In this document: piece after piece, positions 18,621-26,748 of the stretch
Layout of the letters: each line of letters opens with the position of its first letter
How positions within the stretch are numbered: the first letter of the stretch is position 1
From: an uncultured Candidatus Thioglobus sp.
GTDB taxonomy: Bacteria > Pseudomonadota > Gammaproteobacteria > PS1 > Thioglobaceae
DNA length: 64,000 nucleotides
Reading direction: 5' to 3'
Assembly: GCA_910595805.1 (NCBI GenBank)
Contig: CAJVCK010000004.1
Span: forward strand, 1-64,000
Notes under the pieces: generated by a model
Seen by the model: only the letters and a program-made list of their open reading frames with translations
Told to the model about the DNA's origin: nothing
The model's database searches: none
Position numbers and translations under genes: made by a program

Positions 18621-19154
18621 TTACCGTTTAAATATTAAGCTTGAGATCTTAATGCCGATATAAATAAATACAATTCCACCAATCAGATCACCTACTAAAT
18701 AGGTTGTAATATAGCTATCTAATCTAGGAAGCTCATTGTCTATTAATAACGCTTTCACCAAGGTGCTGAATATTGCTGATAACAATATCAAAAATACAAC
18801 ATGACTGACTTTAATCTTAGGCCCTTCAAAGAATTTTGATAAGTTAAATAAACGCATAATAGCAATCGATAAAATTGGTGCTATGGAACTTGCTGTCCGC
18901 TTTAGCACTTCTTTTTGAGAAATATCAACTACACCACCTTCAACAATAACCTCAGCAATTAAATACCCTAGTAATACACCAGGGAAAACACGAAAGCCAA
19001 ATAATAAATACGATAGAATTGCCGCACCAATTGGGAACCATAACAAATTTCCTAAGTCTGGAGTTACGTTATCAAACGGTGAAGATAGAGCTCTTGCTAA
19101 CACTATCATTGTAAGTGCAATTAAGTTATAGATAATAATTTTTTTGATGCTCAT
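18621..19154 (-). CDS. MASE1-like integral membrane protein, copy 2
   Basis: 177 residues, almost entirely membrane-embedded: about six helices (5-22, 33-49, 52-70, 92-105, 117-135, 150-172). The signature WFPIGAAILSYLLFGFRVFPGVLLG and the late YLVGDLIGG resemble the W-P-G-x-A / G-R-x-x-P-G and W-x-G-D-x-x-G motifs of MASE1 sensor domains. Unlike most MASE1 proteins it has no kinase, GGDEF or other output domain, and is shorter. Function unknown; a sensor half working through a separate partner is conceivable. Its promoter region holds two palindromes (19179-19207) and a TATAAT. Confidence 0.65.
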   Translation of the reverse strand: MSIKKIIIYNLIALTMIVLARALSSPFDNVTPDLGNLLWFPIGAAILSYLLFGFRVFPGVLLGYLIAEVIVEGGVVDISQKEVLKRTASSIAPILSIAIMRLFNLSKFFEGPKIKVSHVVFLILLSAIFSTLVKALLIDNELPRLDSYITTYLVGDLIGGIVFIYIGIKISSLIFKR

Positions 19155-19162
19155 AGCTGAGA

Positions 19163-19168
19163 ATTATA
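19163..19168 (-). promoter_or_regulatory. -10 of the MASE1-like copy 2 promoter
   Basis: A perfect TATAAT on the minus strand, 9 bp before the ATG at 19154, so the mRNA leader would be nearly absent. No strong -35 is present at 16-18 bp; the -10 to -35 region is instead occupied by the palindromes at 19179-19207. Confidence 0.4.
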
Positions 19169-19178
19169 GTCTATATAC

Positions 19179-19211
19179 ATGTTAAACATATATATATGGT
19201 AAACCATATAT
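19179..19211. promoter_or_regulatory. Tandem palindromes (candidate operators)
   Basis: Two dyads sit side by side upstream of copy 2: ATGTTAAACAT (19179-19189, perfect) and ATGGTAAACCAT (19196-19207), the latter extendable to an 8-bp stem with a TAAA loop (19192-19211). The second starts 27 bp upstream of the -10 hexamer. Related ATGG-N4-CC motifs occur at 19847 and 20608. Binding by the neighbouring winged-helix proteins is inferred, not shown. Confidence 0.5.
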
Positions 19212-19248
19212 CCAGAAATACTACTAAAGGGGGGTTAAGTTTAGCTAG

Positions 19249-19809
19249 TTAAGGTTTTTGGCGGGCTGAGACCACCATAAAAGGCAGTAGTTTTAATACT
19301 AACCAAATAACCACAATACCGCCTATCATATCACCGATAAGGTAATGCGTTAAGAAGTCTACTGGGCTAATACTAAATACATCACTCTTAGCGTAGATGA
19401 CAAATCTAGTAAGTGAATGGATGATTGCCGTAAAGAAGATTAAAAACAAGACATGCCTGAAGTCAATTTTTTTAAGCTCAGTAAAATCACATAAATTACA
19501 CTTTTGTATAAACCAGATTGAAAACAGTGGTGCGAGTGCGCCCATGATAGCACCGGCGGCACCCCAAGCAAAGTTCCCGCCCCAAGAGCTAAATAATACA
19601 ACACCACAGAAAATACAACTGGCCATTACACCCGGTAAAACTTGGCGCCCAAATAACAAAAATACTAAAATCTTTACCCCAATTGGCAAATACAAATATG
19701 AGCCTATCTCAGCGTCAAAGCCTGACAACTGTTGCATTGCAATAGAAGCTAAAAAAATTGCTGAAAAAGCAATTAAATTATTTAAAAATATCTCTTTATA
19801 TGGATACAT
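19249..19809 (-). CDS. MASE1-like integral membrane protein, copy 3
   Basis: 186 residues with the same arrangement of about six helices as copies 1 and 2, and the same signatures: YLPIGVKILVFLLFGRQVLPGVM and YLIGDMIGGIV. It keeps an intact frame. It lacks any fused output domain. It lies 94 bp upstream of copy 2, separated by the palindrome region, so it is probably transcribed from its own promoter (TATAAT at 19816-19821, with the motif ATGGATTTCCTT 25 bp further upstream). Function unknown; paralogy to its neighbours is clear by eye. Confidence 0.65.
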   Translation of the reverse strand: MYPYKEIFLNNLIAFSAIFLASIAMQQLSGFDAEIGSYLYLPIGVKILVFLLFGRQVLPGVMASCIFCGVVLFSSWGGNFAWGAAGAIMGALAPLFSIWFIQKCNLCDFTELKKIDFRHVLFLIFFTAIIHSLTRFVIYAKSDVFSISPVDFLTHYLIGDMIGGIVVIWLVLKLLPFMVVSARQKP

Positions 19810-19815
19810 GTTTTA

Positions 19816-19858
19816 ATTATATGAGCTTATTTATTGTTGGTCTATTATGGATTTCCTT
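19816..19858 (-). promoter_or_regulatory. Promoter region of MASE1-like copy 3
   Basis: A minus-strand TATAAT occupies 19816-19821, six bases before the gene's ATG. The imperfect palindrome ATGGATTTCCTT is at 19847-19858, 25 bp upstream of the hexamer, nearly the same geometry as at copy 2 (27 bp). No good -35 is visible. Confidence 0.35.
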
Positions 19859-19946
19859 ATGCTAATAGATCAAAGTAACCCTATAACAGGCATGATGCAA
19901 TAACATTAAAACTTAAAAATTGTTTTTTAAGATTGATAAATATTGC

Positions 19947-20228
19947 TTACTTATTATAGGTAAGAATCATCGCACGTCTATCAACGTTTGATTGATTAGC
20001 AGCAATAATGTCATTAGCCAATAAAACACCTACCGCTCTCTTGATAGTAGACAGTGAATATTTAGCAAAATATTGATTTTTAGTTATTGTAGTAATCGTA
20101 GCATCTCTTTTATGCATAACAAATTCTAGCACTGATTTTTCTACTTCTGAAAGTTGATCAAGACCTAAATCACGCTCATAATTATCTAATGATTCTCTTA
20201 ACTCAAATAATTTCTTTAATGTATCCAT
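19947..20228 (-). CDS. Small winged-helix (MarR-like) DNA-binding protein, copy B
   Basis: 93 residues: a short N-terminal helix (MDTLKKLFELRESL) and a winged helix-turn-helix with recognition segment KYSLSTIKRAVGVL and a wing ending in VDRRAMILT, the D-x-R wing signature of MarR proteins. It is shorter than typical MarR proteins (about 140 residues), lacking the outer dimerisation helices. About half its residues are identical by eye to the upstream gene, from which it is separated by 16 bp including a GAGGGGG ribosome binding site. It is likely a transcription regulator of nearby genes, by context. Confidence 0.7.
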   Translation of the reverse strand: MDTLKKLFELRESLDNYERDLGLDQLSEVEKSVLEFVMHKRDATITTITKNQYFAKYSLSTIKRAVGVLLANDIIAANQSNVDRRAMILTYNK

Positions 20229-20244
20229 AAAACCCCCTCTAGTT

Positions 20245-20532
20245 TTAATTATTTATACAAGATGACAAGTACATCTTGCGTCTGTCATCAGTCGCTTGTT
20301 TTGATTTGATTGCACCCTCTAATTGTAACTTTGCAACAACGCGGTTAATCGTTGAAAGTGAATACTTACTAAAATAAGCATGATTCATTATAGTAGAAAT
20401 TGTGGTTTGTTTTTTATTGATAATAAACTCTAGCACAGAGCGTTCGATCTCCGAATAAGCATGCACTCCTAACAATTTTTCTTGCTCGTAAAGCGCTTCT
20501 CTGAGTTTAAATAATTTTTGTAATGGGTCCAT
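20245..20532 (-). CDS. Small winged-helix (MarR-like) DNA-binding protein, copy A
   Basis: 95 residues, the first gene of the regulator pair. It shares MDxLxKLFxLRExL, the SExExSVLEF helix, the recognition helix KYSLSTINRVVAKL and the wing DDRRKMYLS with copy B, showing a tandem duplication. No ligand-binding or phosphorylation domain is present. The ATG lies about 20 bp from a TTATA repeat whose minus-strand reading offers several overlapping TATAAT hexamers. The target is unknown; candidates are the MASE1-like genes downstream and the divergent HU gene. Confidence 0.7.
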   Translation of the reverse strand: MDPLQKLFKLREALYEQEKLLGVHAYSEIERSVLEFIINKKQTTISTIMNHAYFSKYSLSTINRVVAKLQLEGAIKSKQATDDRRKMYLSSCINN

Positions 20533-20550
20533 ATTTTGAATCGTGTATGA

Positions 20551-20594
20551 TTATATTATATTATATTATATTATTTTATTTTATATTATATTTT
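20551..20594. repeat. A/T-only TTATA tandem repeat ahead of the regulator pair
   Basis: Four exact TTATA units (20551-20570) are followed by degenerate TTATT/TTTTA/TATTA units, 44 bp without G or C. On the minus strand the repeat spells TATAATATAAT, so each unit adds a potential -10 for the winged-helix operon. Confidence 0.75.
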
Positions 20595-20607
20595 GATCTA
20601 TATAGCA

Positions 20608-20619
20608 ATGGTTTTCCAT
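20608..20619. promoter_or_regulatory. ATGGTTTTCCAT palindrome in the regulator/HU intergenic region
   Basis: A 4-bp-arm dyad ATGG-TTTT-CCAT in the divergent region between the winged-helix operon and the first HU gene. It matches ATGGTAAACCAT at 19196 in all but the central bases. Its position, between the two divergent promoters, suits an operator; this is inference. Confidence 0.45.
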
Positions 20620-20658
20620 ATGTTTATGTTTCATTATGAGTTTTATTGTAAATAGGCC

Positions 20659-20787
20659 TATAATAAATATTAATATAGGTTAGAATAGACTACATCTTGT
20701 TGACGCAGTAAGTAAACAAAATACTTGCCCATCTCCTCTTAATTGGCTGCCGCCATCAAGAATCAATATTTATGAATAAGGCTTATT
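20659..20787 (+). promoter_or_regulatory. Promoter -10 and long leader of the divergent HU gene
   Basis: TATAAT at 20659-20664 starts a 129-bp interval to the ATG. Along it lie the ordered blocks CTATAATAAAT, CATCTTG, CTCC, GGCT, CAAGA and TATT, which recur in the same order upstream of the second HU gene at nearly the same total length. An AAGTA/TACTT stem is possible near 20712-20732. No open reading frame of note is inside. Confidence 0.45.
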
Positions 20788-21054
20788 ATGCACCAAGAAA
20801 AATTAATTCACGAAATCGCTTCAGAGGTTGGAATGTCTAGAGCAGATGCAGAACATGTATTGAATATAATAACTAATACTATTATAAACTCAATTTCCCA
20901 TGGCGAAAAAGTAGAGCTAGATGGTTTTGGAAACTTCTTTTCTAAGCCTTTGAGTGCATATACACAAAGAAAATCACATGCAGAGAATGCTAATATTCTT
21001 GCTTTTCAACAAAGTACCGCTTTAGAAAATTCGATAAACAATTTTTCTCAGTAA
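20788..21054 (+). CDS. Divergent HU/IHF-family DNA-binding protein
   Basis: 88 residues with the HU fold: the helical half (MHQEKLIHEIASEVGMSRADAEHVLN) and the GEKVELDGFGNF saddle motif match canonical HU. The DNA-binding arm is abnormal: where HU has GRNPQTG followed by basic residues, this protein has SAYTQRKSHAENAN with no proline, and the C-terminal helix lacks the usual F-K-A-G-K. It is likely a partner or modulator of the neighbouring HU (perhaps as heterodimer) or a nucleoid protein with altered binding. It lies 183 bp upstream of hup. Confidence 0.75.
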   Translation: MHQEKLIHEIASEVGMSRADAEHVLNIITNTIINSISHGEKVELDGFGNFFSKPLSAYTQRKSHAENANILAFQQSTALENSINNFSQ

Positions 21055-21106
21055 AGAGTATCTTAAGTATATATATCAAAAAAATATACATTATTATAGA
21101 TTGTGC

Positions 21107-21237
21107 TATAATAAATTTCATCTTGGGTAGGGGTCAACGTTGAATAAGTTAATATCTCTCTCTTCGTCTCCTTGATAGACCGGCTTTCTTTCCAAGACCT
21201 TATTATTACATTATTAAATACAGGGCACTAAACACAA
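21107..21237 (+). promoter_or_regulatory. Promoter -10 and long leader of hup
   Basis: TATAAT at 21107-21112 is followed by a 131-bp interval to the ATG, carrying the blocks CTATAATAAAT, CATCTTG, CTCC, GGCT, CAAGA and TATT in the same order as the upstream paralogue's leader. The leader includes a C/T-rich stretch (CTCTCTCTTCGTCTCC). It could be an autoregulatory mRNA element; no known riboswitch is recognised. Confidence 0.45.
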
Positions 21238-21513
21238 ATGAATAAATCAGAATTAATCGATGCAATTGCATCAGAATCAGGGCTTTCTAAGGCAGATGCA
21301 GCGCGCGCACTAAACGCAACAACCGATGCAATCACTGGCGCTATGGCAAGTGGTGATGGCGTACAGTTAACCGGCTTTGGTTCTTTTGTTGTTAGAGATC
21401 GTGCAGCACGCGTAGGTCGTAACCCACAAACAGGTGCAAGTATTCAAATTAAAGCTTCTAAATTAGCAGCTTTTAAAGCCGGTAAAAATTTAAAAGAAGT
21501 GGTAAACAGCTAA
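21238..21513 (+). CDS. hup: DNA-binding protein HU
   Basis: 91 residues, canonical HU: N-terminal MNKSELIDAIASESGLSKADA, TGFGSFVVRDRAARVGRNPQTG with the arm-tip proline, and the C-terminal FKAGKNLKEVVN. It is a small nucleoid-associated protein that bends and wraps DNA non-specifically as a dimer. It is followed 22 bp later by a strong terminator, so it ends its transcript. A divergent paralogue lies just upstream. Confidence 0.95.
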   Translation: MNKSELIDAIASESGLSKADAARALNATTDAITGAMASGDGVQLTGFGSFVVRDRAARVGRNPQTGASIQIKASKLAAFKAGKNLKEVVNS

Positions 21514-21535
21514 GATTGTTACTGTTTTAATAAAG

Positions 21536-21557
21536 AAGCACCTTCGGGTGCTTTTTT
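21536..21557 (+). terminator. Rho-independent terminator of hup
   Basis: Stem AAGCACC / GGTGCTT with a TTCG tetraloop, followed by a run of T residues (21551-21557), 22 bp after the hup stop. Confidence 0.9.
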
Positions 21558-21581
21558 ATTGCTGGTTAATTAAACCAACAA

Positions 21582-22523
21582 CTAAAACAAAGACGTCCCA
21601 TAATTTTGTTGATATAAGCGTTCAATCGTGTCTAAATCAAACTGATGATTTTGTGTGCCTAAATGTGCAATCTTAATCGCGCCTAGTAATCCGGACAACT
21701 GGCCAGTAGTTTTCCAATCCATACCATTCATCAAACCAAATAACAATCCTGCACGATAAGCATCGCCACAACCGGTTGGGTCTTGTGTTGCATCAGCCTT
21801 AGCAGGGGCAATGGTAATCACCTCACCACCAGTATGAATCTCACTACCCTCACCACCTTTGGTGATAATTAACGCCTCTACCATAGAGGCAATCATCTTA
21901 ACATCAAGCCCAGTTTTGTCTTGCAACATCTGTGATTCATAATCATTCACAGCCACATAAGTAGCTTGCTTTACAAAATTTGCAAGTTCTTCACCTGAGA
22001 ACATAGGCATACCCTGACCAGGATCAAATATAAAAGGAATGTTGGCATCAGCAAACTGTTGCGCATGCTCAATCATACCGTCTCGACCATCAGGAGAGAC
22101 AATACCTATGTCTGCAACACTCGCATCACTCACTTTATTTTGATGAGAGTTGCTCATTGCACCTGGATGAAAAGCGGTGATTTGGTTATCATCCATATCG
22201 GTAGTAATAAATGCCTGCCCCGTATAAGCACCTTTAATCACTTTCATATGTGTGGTATTCATATGATGCTTTTCCATCCAGCTCATGTATGGCGCAAAGT
22301 CTTCACCGACGGTTGCCATTGACACAGAATTAGCACCCAATAGATGCAAATTGTATGCAATATTACCCCCACAACCACCAAATTCTTTGCGCATAGTAGG
22401 CACCAAAAACGAGATATTTAACATATGCACTTTGTCGGGCAAAATGTGATTTTTAAATTGGTCTTGAAATACCATGATAGAATCAAAGGCATAAGAGCCA
22501 CAAATTAACGCTGTTTTGAACAT
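21582..22523 (-). CDS. PfkB-family carbohydrate kinase, adenosine-kinase-like
   Basis: 313 residues. The PfkB N-terminal signature FGGCGGNIAYNLHLLGA and the C-terminal signature DPTGCGDAYRAGL with the catalytic Asp in GCGD are present. Overall it resembles the bacterial adenosine/ribokinase-like group, which phosphorylates nucleosides or sugars with ATP; substrate cannot be fixed from sequence. A clear AAGGAG precedes the start. It is the last gene of the hemE-trpA-accD-slpA-ispH run, 43 bp after ispH. Confidence 0.85.
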   Translation of the reverse strand: MFKTALICGSYAFDSIMVFQDQFKNHILPDKVHMLNISFLVPTMRKEFGGCGGNIAYNLHLLGANSVSMATVGEDFAPYMSWMEKHHMNTTHMKVIKGAYTGQAFITTDMDDNQITAFHPGAMSNSHQNKVSDASVADIGIVSPDGRDGMIEHAQQFADANIPFIFDPGQGMPMFSGEELANFVKQATYVAVNDYESQMLQDKTGLDVKMIASMVEALIITKGGEGSEIHTGGEVITIAPAKADATQDPTGCGDAYRAGLLFGLMNGMDWKTTGQLSGLLGAIKIAHLGTQNHQFDLDTIERLYQQNYGTSLF

Positions 22524-22566
22524 ACTAATCTCCTTATTTTCAATTCCGACATGGGGCTTGCCTATG

Positions 22567-23490
22567 TCATCTTAATTCTTCTGGCACAGGGAAGTGAACA
22601 TTTTCTTGTGTACCGCTTACCTCAATTACTTCGCTTGCACCCTGATCATATAAATAGTTGATCACCTCTTGTACCAACACCTCAGGCGCTGACGCGCCGG
22701 CAGTGACGCCAACAATCTTTGCTCCATCTAACCAACTTGATTGTATTTCATTGGCGCTATCAATTAAGTAGGCATTTTTATCTAGCTTCTCGGCAATTTC
22801 ACGCAAACGATTTGAATTACTAGAATTACTAGATCCAAGTACTAATAAGACATCAGAATCTTGCATTAATGTCTTCACTGCGTCTTGTCGATTTTGTGTG
22901 GCATAACAAATATCGTCTTTCTTTGGTGATTTTATATCGGGAAATTTATTCTTAAGTGCTTCAACAACCTGCTGTGTGTCATCCACTGATAAAGTGGTTT
23001 GTGTTGTATAAGATAAATTTTTGTTAGCTAAATCTAATTTATTAACATCGGCGACTGTTTCGATTAGCTCAACACTCGTGCCTTCGCTTGACTGGCCCAA
23101 GGTGCCCTCTACTTCAGGATGACCTTCGTGCCCAATAAGAATAACTTTATGGTTTTGTTTTTGTTTTCGCGCTACCTCTTTATGTACCTTGGTTACCAAT
23201 GGGCAAGTGGCATCGTAAACCGTTGCGCCAATTTTATTGGCTTGATTCCGCACTGTTTGAGAAACGCCATGCGCGCTAAAAATCACCACTTCACCTGTAG
23301 GAACCTCACTGATTTCTTTCACAAAAATAGCGCCTTTTGATCTAAGGCCATCCACCACAAATTTATTGTGCACTACTTCGTTACGTACATAGATAGGAGC
23401 ACCATGTCGATCAATGGCACGTTCAACAATTTCAATCGCGCGATCAACGCCCGCACAAAATCCTCTAGGGTTTGCCAATAAAACTTTCAT
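22567..23490 (-). CDS. ispH: 4-hydroxy-3-methylbut-2-enyl diphosphate reductase
   Basis: 307 residues. IspH (LytB) carries out the last step of the MEP isoprenoid pathway, using a 4Fe-4S cluster. The three cluster cysteines are in [23 protein letters not shown] and the later CYATQNRQ motif, and the catalytic Glu is in the family position. The start codon shares one base with the slpA stop (TAATG), indicating coupling. The slpA-ispH pairing is conserved in gammaproteobacteria. Confidence 0.97.
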   Translation of the reverse strand: MKVLLANPRGFCAGVDRAIEIVERAIDRHGAPIYVRNEVVHNKFVVDGLRSKGAIFVKEISEVPTGEVVIFSAHGVSQTVRNQANKIGATVYDATCPLVTKVHKEVARKQKQNHKVILIGHEGHPEVEGTLGQSSEGTSVELIETVADVNKLDLANKNLSYTTQTTLSVDDTQQVVEALKNKFPDIKSPKKDDICYATQNRQDAVKTLMQDSDVLLVLGSSNSSNSNRLREIAEKLDKNAYLIDSANEIQSSWLDGAKIVGVTAGASAPEVLVQEVINYLYDQGASEVIEVSGTQENVHFPVPEELR

Positions 23491-23897
23491 TAGATCTTTT
23501 CAAGTATTTCTACTTGGAACGAAACATCACAACCTGCTAAGGGGTGATTAAAGTTAACGGTGATTGCATCGCCATCAATCTTATCTATACAGCCCACATA
23601 AGAATCACCAACTGGCGTTTCAAACTCAACTGCAGCATCTACTTCTACAACCATACCCTTAGGAAAATCTGCGCGATTCATTACCTGAATTGCCTCATCA
23701 TATATGCCACCAAAAGCCTCCTCAGAGGTGAGTAAAAAAGTTTGTGATTTTCCAACTTCCGCTTCTTCCACACAGCACTCTAGACAAGGATCAAGCTGCC
23801 CATCACCAATTTCAAACTCAAAGGGGGTGTCAAGTGTTTCGTCAGCCACCGCGCCATTGGCGTGGGTGAGTTTGTATAACAGTTTGTATTTAGCCAT
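23490..23897 (-). CDS. slpA: FKBP-type peptidyl-prolyl isomerase SlpA
   Basis: 135 residues. The split FKBP domain with the inserted flap ([21 protein letters not shown] region) and the returning [18 protein letters not shown] strand is the SlpA/SlyD type. It is a cytoplasmic prolyl isomerase and chaperone. It lacks the His-rich tail of SlyD but has a CLECC cysteine cluster in the middle of the domain. It overlaps accD by 8 nt and ispH by 1 nt. Confidence 0.9.
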   Translation of the reverse strand: MAKYKLLYKLTHANGAVADETLDTPFEFEIGDGQLDPCLECCVEEAEVGKSQTFLLTSEEAFGGIYDEAIQVMNRADFPKGMVVEVDAAVEFETPVGDSYVGCIDKIDGDAITVNFNHPLAGCDVSFQVEILEKI

Positions 23898-24729
23898 GCA
23901 GGGCTTGTAGTAACTGATGCACTTTATCGCGTAAATCTCGACGATGTACGATTAGATCGATTGCACCTTTTTCAAGCAAAAATTCACTGCGTTGAAAGCC
24001 TTCAGGTAGCGTCTCGCGTACTGTTTGCTCAACCACGCGTGGACCAGCAAAACCAATTAGTGCATTTGGTTCAGCAATATGGATATCGCCTAACATGGCG
24101 AAGCTAGCAGAGACGCCGCCCATTGTTGGGTCTGTCAAAATCGAAAAAAATGGAATTTTCTTATCGCTAAGTTGTTTTAAGACCAAGGCAGTTTTACTCA
24201 TTTGCATTAAAGAGAATAAGCCTTCTTGCATGCGCGCGCCACCTGAAGCTGAAAAACAAATCAATGGCGAGTTAGTGCGAATGCTTTCTTGTGCAGCGCG
24301 AACAAATTTCTCGCCCACGACAGAACCCATTGAGCCACCCATAAATTTAAACTCAAAAGCAGCGGCAACAACAGGCATGCCGCTTAATGTGCCTTTTTTA
24401 ACCACTAAAGCGTCTTTCTCACCGGTGATTTTTTGTGCTTGTGAATAACGATCTTTATACTTCTTCTGATCCTTAAACTTTAATGGATCAACTGCAACTA
24501 AATTAGCGGCAATCTCTTCTTGGCCGTCAACATCCAAAAAACTTTCCAACCGAACCCTGGCAGAAATACGCATATGATGGTCGCAATTTGGACACACATA
24601 AGTTTTCTGTTTTAACTCTTCTTCATACAAAGTAGATTCACACTTAGGGCACTTGCTCCACAAACCTTCAGGAATATTCTTTTTAACCACATTAGTAATT
24701 GAAGGTAAGATTTTTTTTAGCCAACTCAT
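23890..24729 (-). CDS. accD: Acetyl-CoA carboxylase carboxyltransferase subunit beta
   Basis: 279 residues. The N-terminal zinc ribbon is intact (C27, C30, C46, C49) and the crotonase-like carboxyltransferase core has [12 protein letters not shown] and the [16 protein letters not shown] motif. With AccA it transfers the carboxyl group from biotin to acetyl-CoA, the first committed step of fatty-acid synthesis. AccB and AccC lie at 58065-59854; accA is not in the window. It follows trpA by 10 bp, the usual gammaproteobacterial order. Confidence 0.97.
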   Translation of the reverse strand: MSWLKKILPSITNVVKKNIPEGLWSKCPKCESTLYEEELKQKTYVCPNCDHHMRISARVRLESFLDVDGQEEIAANLVAVDPLKFKDQKKYKDRYSQAQKITGEKDALVVKKGTLSGMPVVAAAFEFKFMGGSMGSVVGEKFVRAAQESIRTNSPLICFSASGGARMQEGLFSLMQMSKTALVLKQLSDKKIPFFSILTDPTMGGVSASFAMLGDIHIAEPNALIGFAGPRVVEQTVRETLPEGFQRSEFLLEKGAIDLIVHRRDLRDKVHQLLQALHG

Positions 24730-24739
24730 AATGAGGTCC

Positions 24740-25573
24740 TTATTTTACGGCAGCTGATATTTCAGCTGACAATGCGCCAACACTTGCTAACATTTTATCT
24801 CTATCTGAGGCATATTGTTCAACAAATGACACTAGAGACGAGCCAACAATTACCGCATCGGCTGAGGCAGAAACTGCTTTGGCAGTCGCCGCATCCTTAA
24901 TGCCAAAACCAACACCTACCGGTAAATCAATAAATTGACGAATTCGAGTCAGATTGGTATTAACTCTATCTACATCAATATGGCCAGCACCTGTCACCCC
25001 TTTAAGAGAGACGAAATAAACGAAACCTGAAGCAATGCCAGCCAAAAATGCTAAACGATCTTCAGTTGTTGTGGGCGCTACTAGAAAAATAAAATCAATA
25101 TCAACGTCATCTAGACACCGCTTTAAATCATGTGCTTCTTCCGGCGGCATATCAACCACTAGCACACCATCAACACCACTCTCACTCGCTGCGTTAGCAA
25201 AGGCTTGATAGGCGCTCTTTTCAGTATCCCTTTGAAGGGTAGGAGTAAATACTTCAATGGGGTTCAAATAACCCATTAAAACAATGGCAGTAGTGTCGTT
25301 GGTTTGTCTAAACCTCTTTACTAGATCAAGCACGTCATGCAAGCTTACACCATCGGCCACAGCACGTTCATGCGATTTGGCAATCATTGGACCGTCAGCC
25401 ATTGGGTCAGAAAACGGCACCCCTAACTCAATCACATCAGCGCCATTCTCAACTAAGGTTTGCATTAAATCAAAAGTATTATTTAAACCACTATCACCTG
25501 CAGTAATAAACGGTATAAATGCCTTAGTTCCCGCTTCATTTAATTGATTAAAAACACTTGTAATTCTAGACAT
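24740..25573 (-). CDS. trpA: Tryptophan synthase alpha chain
   Basis: 277 residues. The catalytic Glu in [16 protein letters not shown] (about 49) and Asp60 are present, as are the phosphate-binding GVGFGIKD and VIVGSSLV loops. It cleaves indole-3-glycerol phosphate to indole, passed to TrpB. Its partner trpB lies about 7.4 kb away (33013-34215) rather than immediately upstream; hemE takes that place here. Confidence 0.96.
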   Translation of the reverse strand: MSRITSVFNQLNEAGTKAFIPFITAGDSGLNNTFDLMQTLVENGADVIELGVPFSDPMADGPMIAKSHERAVADGVSLHDVLDLVKRFRQTNDTTAIVLMGYLNPIEVFTPTLQRDTEKSAYQAFANAASESGVDGVLVVDMPPEEAHDLKRCLDDVDIDFIFLVAPTTTEDRLAFLAGIASGFVYFVSLKGVTGAGHIDVDRVNTNLTRIRQFIDLPVGVGFGIKDAATAKAVSASADAVIVGSSLVSFVEQYASDRDKMLASVGALSAEISAAVK

Positions 25574-25591
25574 AATTAAGATTGTATCACA

Positions 25592-26629
25592 CTATGATCG
25601 AACACTAAACTCGTGCACACTATCGACCAGTACTTTCATGTTTTCTGGGTTTACATCCGGCGTAATGCCATGGCCTAAATTAAAAATGTGCCCTGTATCA
25701 CCTTTAAACTGACTTAATACTTTCTTCACTTCTGCCCTCACAACTTCAGGCGTACCATACATAACTGCAGGATCTAAGTTGCCTTGAATGGCAACCTTGT
25801 CGCCGATTTGTTGCTCAACCTCGCCAAGCTCAACTGTCCAGTCGATACCTACGCCATCACAGCCAGTATTTGCAATTTCATTCAGATGCTTGCCGCCATT
25901 TTTACTAAATAAAGTAATCGGTGTATTTGGATGCTTTGCTTTGATACCATTCACAATTTTCTGCATATAACCAAGTGAAAAATCTAAGTAATTAGACTTA
26001 GATAACACACCGCCCCAGGTGTCAAATACCATTAAACTGTCTGCACCACTGAGTACTTGCTGGTTTAAATAAGCGATGACACTATCTGCTAATTTTTCCA
26101 ATAATAAATGCAACGCCTTTGGGTCATTAAAGAGCATTGCTTTGGTTTTGGCAAAAGTTTTACTACTACCGCCTTCAATCATGTAAGTGGCTAGTGTCCA
26201 AGGACTACCACTAAAGCCAATCAGTGGTGCTCGTGTACCTAGCGCTGTTTTGATTGTTGATACCGCATCAAATACATAAGTTAGGTCATTATTAACCTCT
26301 GATGGAATAGCCTCGATATCTGCGAGTGTTTGAATAGGACGTTCAAATTTTGGCCCTTCACCTTCACTAAAGTACAAACCCAAGCCCATCGCATCAGGAA
26401 TGGTTAAGATATCAGAAAATAAAATTGCCGCATCAAGATCAAATCGATCAATTGGCTGCATAGTTACTTCACAAGCAAGCTCAGGGTTTTTACACAAACT
26501 CATAAAATCACCTGCTTTTTTTCGGGTGGCACGATACTCAGGTAAATATCGACCTGCTTGGCGCATTACCCAAATAGGGGTACGTGAGGTTGGTTGTTTT
26601 AGTAAAGCATTAATATAATCAAACGACAT
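25592..26629 (-). CDS. hemE: Uroporphyrinogen decarboxylase
   Basis: 345 residues. The signature [18 protein letters not shown] and the second motif [13 protein letters not shown] are intact, as is the [10 protein letters not shown] segment with the catalytic Asp. It removes four carboxyl groups from uroporphyrinogen III in haem synthesis. It heads the hemE-trpA-accD-slpA-ispH-kinase run, beginning about 75 bp after the rpmE terminator hairpin. Confidence 0.97.
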   Translation of the reverse strand: MSFDYINALLKQPTSRTPIWVMRQAGRYLPEYRATRKKAGDFMSLCKNPELACEVTMQPIDRFDLDAAILFSDILTIPDAMGLGLYFSEGEGPKFERPIQTLADIEAIPSEVNNDLTYVFDAVSTIKTALGTRAPLIGFSGSPWTLATYMIEGGSSKTFAKTKAMLFNDPKALHLLLEKLADSVIAYLNQQVLSGADSLMVFDTWGGVLSKSNYLDFSLGYMQKIVNGIKAKHPNTPITLFSKNGGKHLNEIANTGCDGVGIDWTVELGEVEQQIGDKVAIQGNLDPAVMYGTPEVVRAEVKKVLSQFKGDTGHIFNLGHGITPDVNPENMKVLVDSVHEFSVRS

Positions 26630-26702
26630 AGCATTAAATCAAAAAAAATAATAGTGCAATGATTATAACGATTTTTGCTCTAAACGCTTAGATAATCGGG
26701 CA

Positions 26703-26732
26703 TAAAAAAAAGCCACATAAGTGGCTTTTTTT
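26703..26732 (-). terminator. Rho-independent terminator after rpmE
   Basis: Stem AGCCAC / GTGGCT with an ATAA loop, flanked by A and T runs on either side, so it could act in both directions. It lies 17 bp after the rpmE stop on the minus strand. Confidence 0.85.
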
Positions 26733-26748
26733 ATTGAATACTTAGTGT

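Noticed and set aside
20700..20780. Known riboswitch in the HU leaders
   Set aside because: No conserved core of any riboswitch class I know (TPP, SAM, cobalamin, glycine, FMN) is present.
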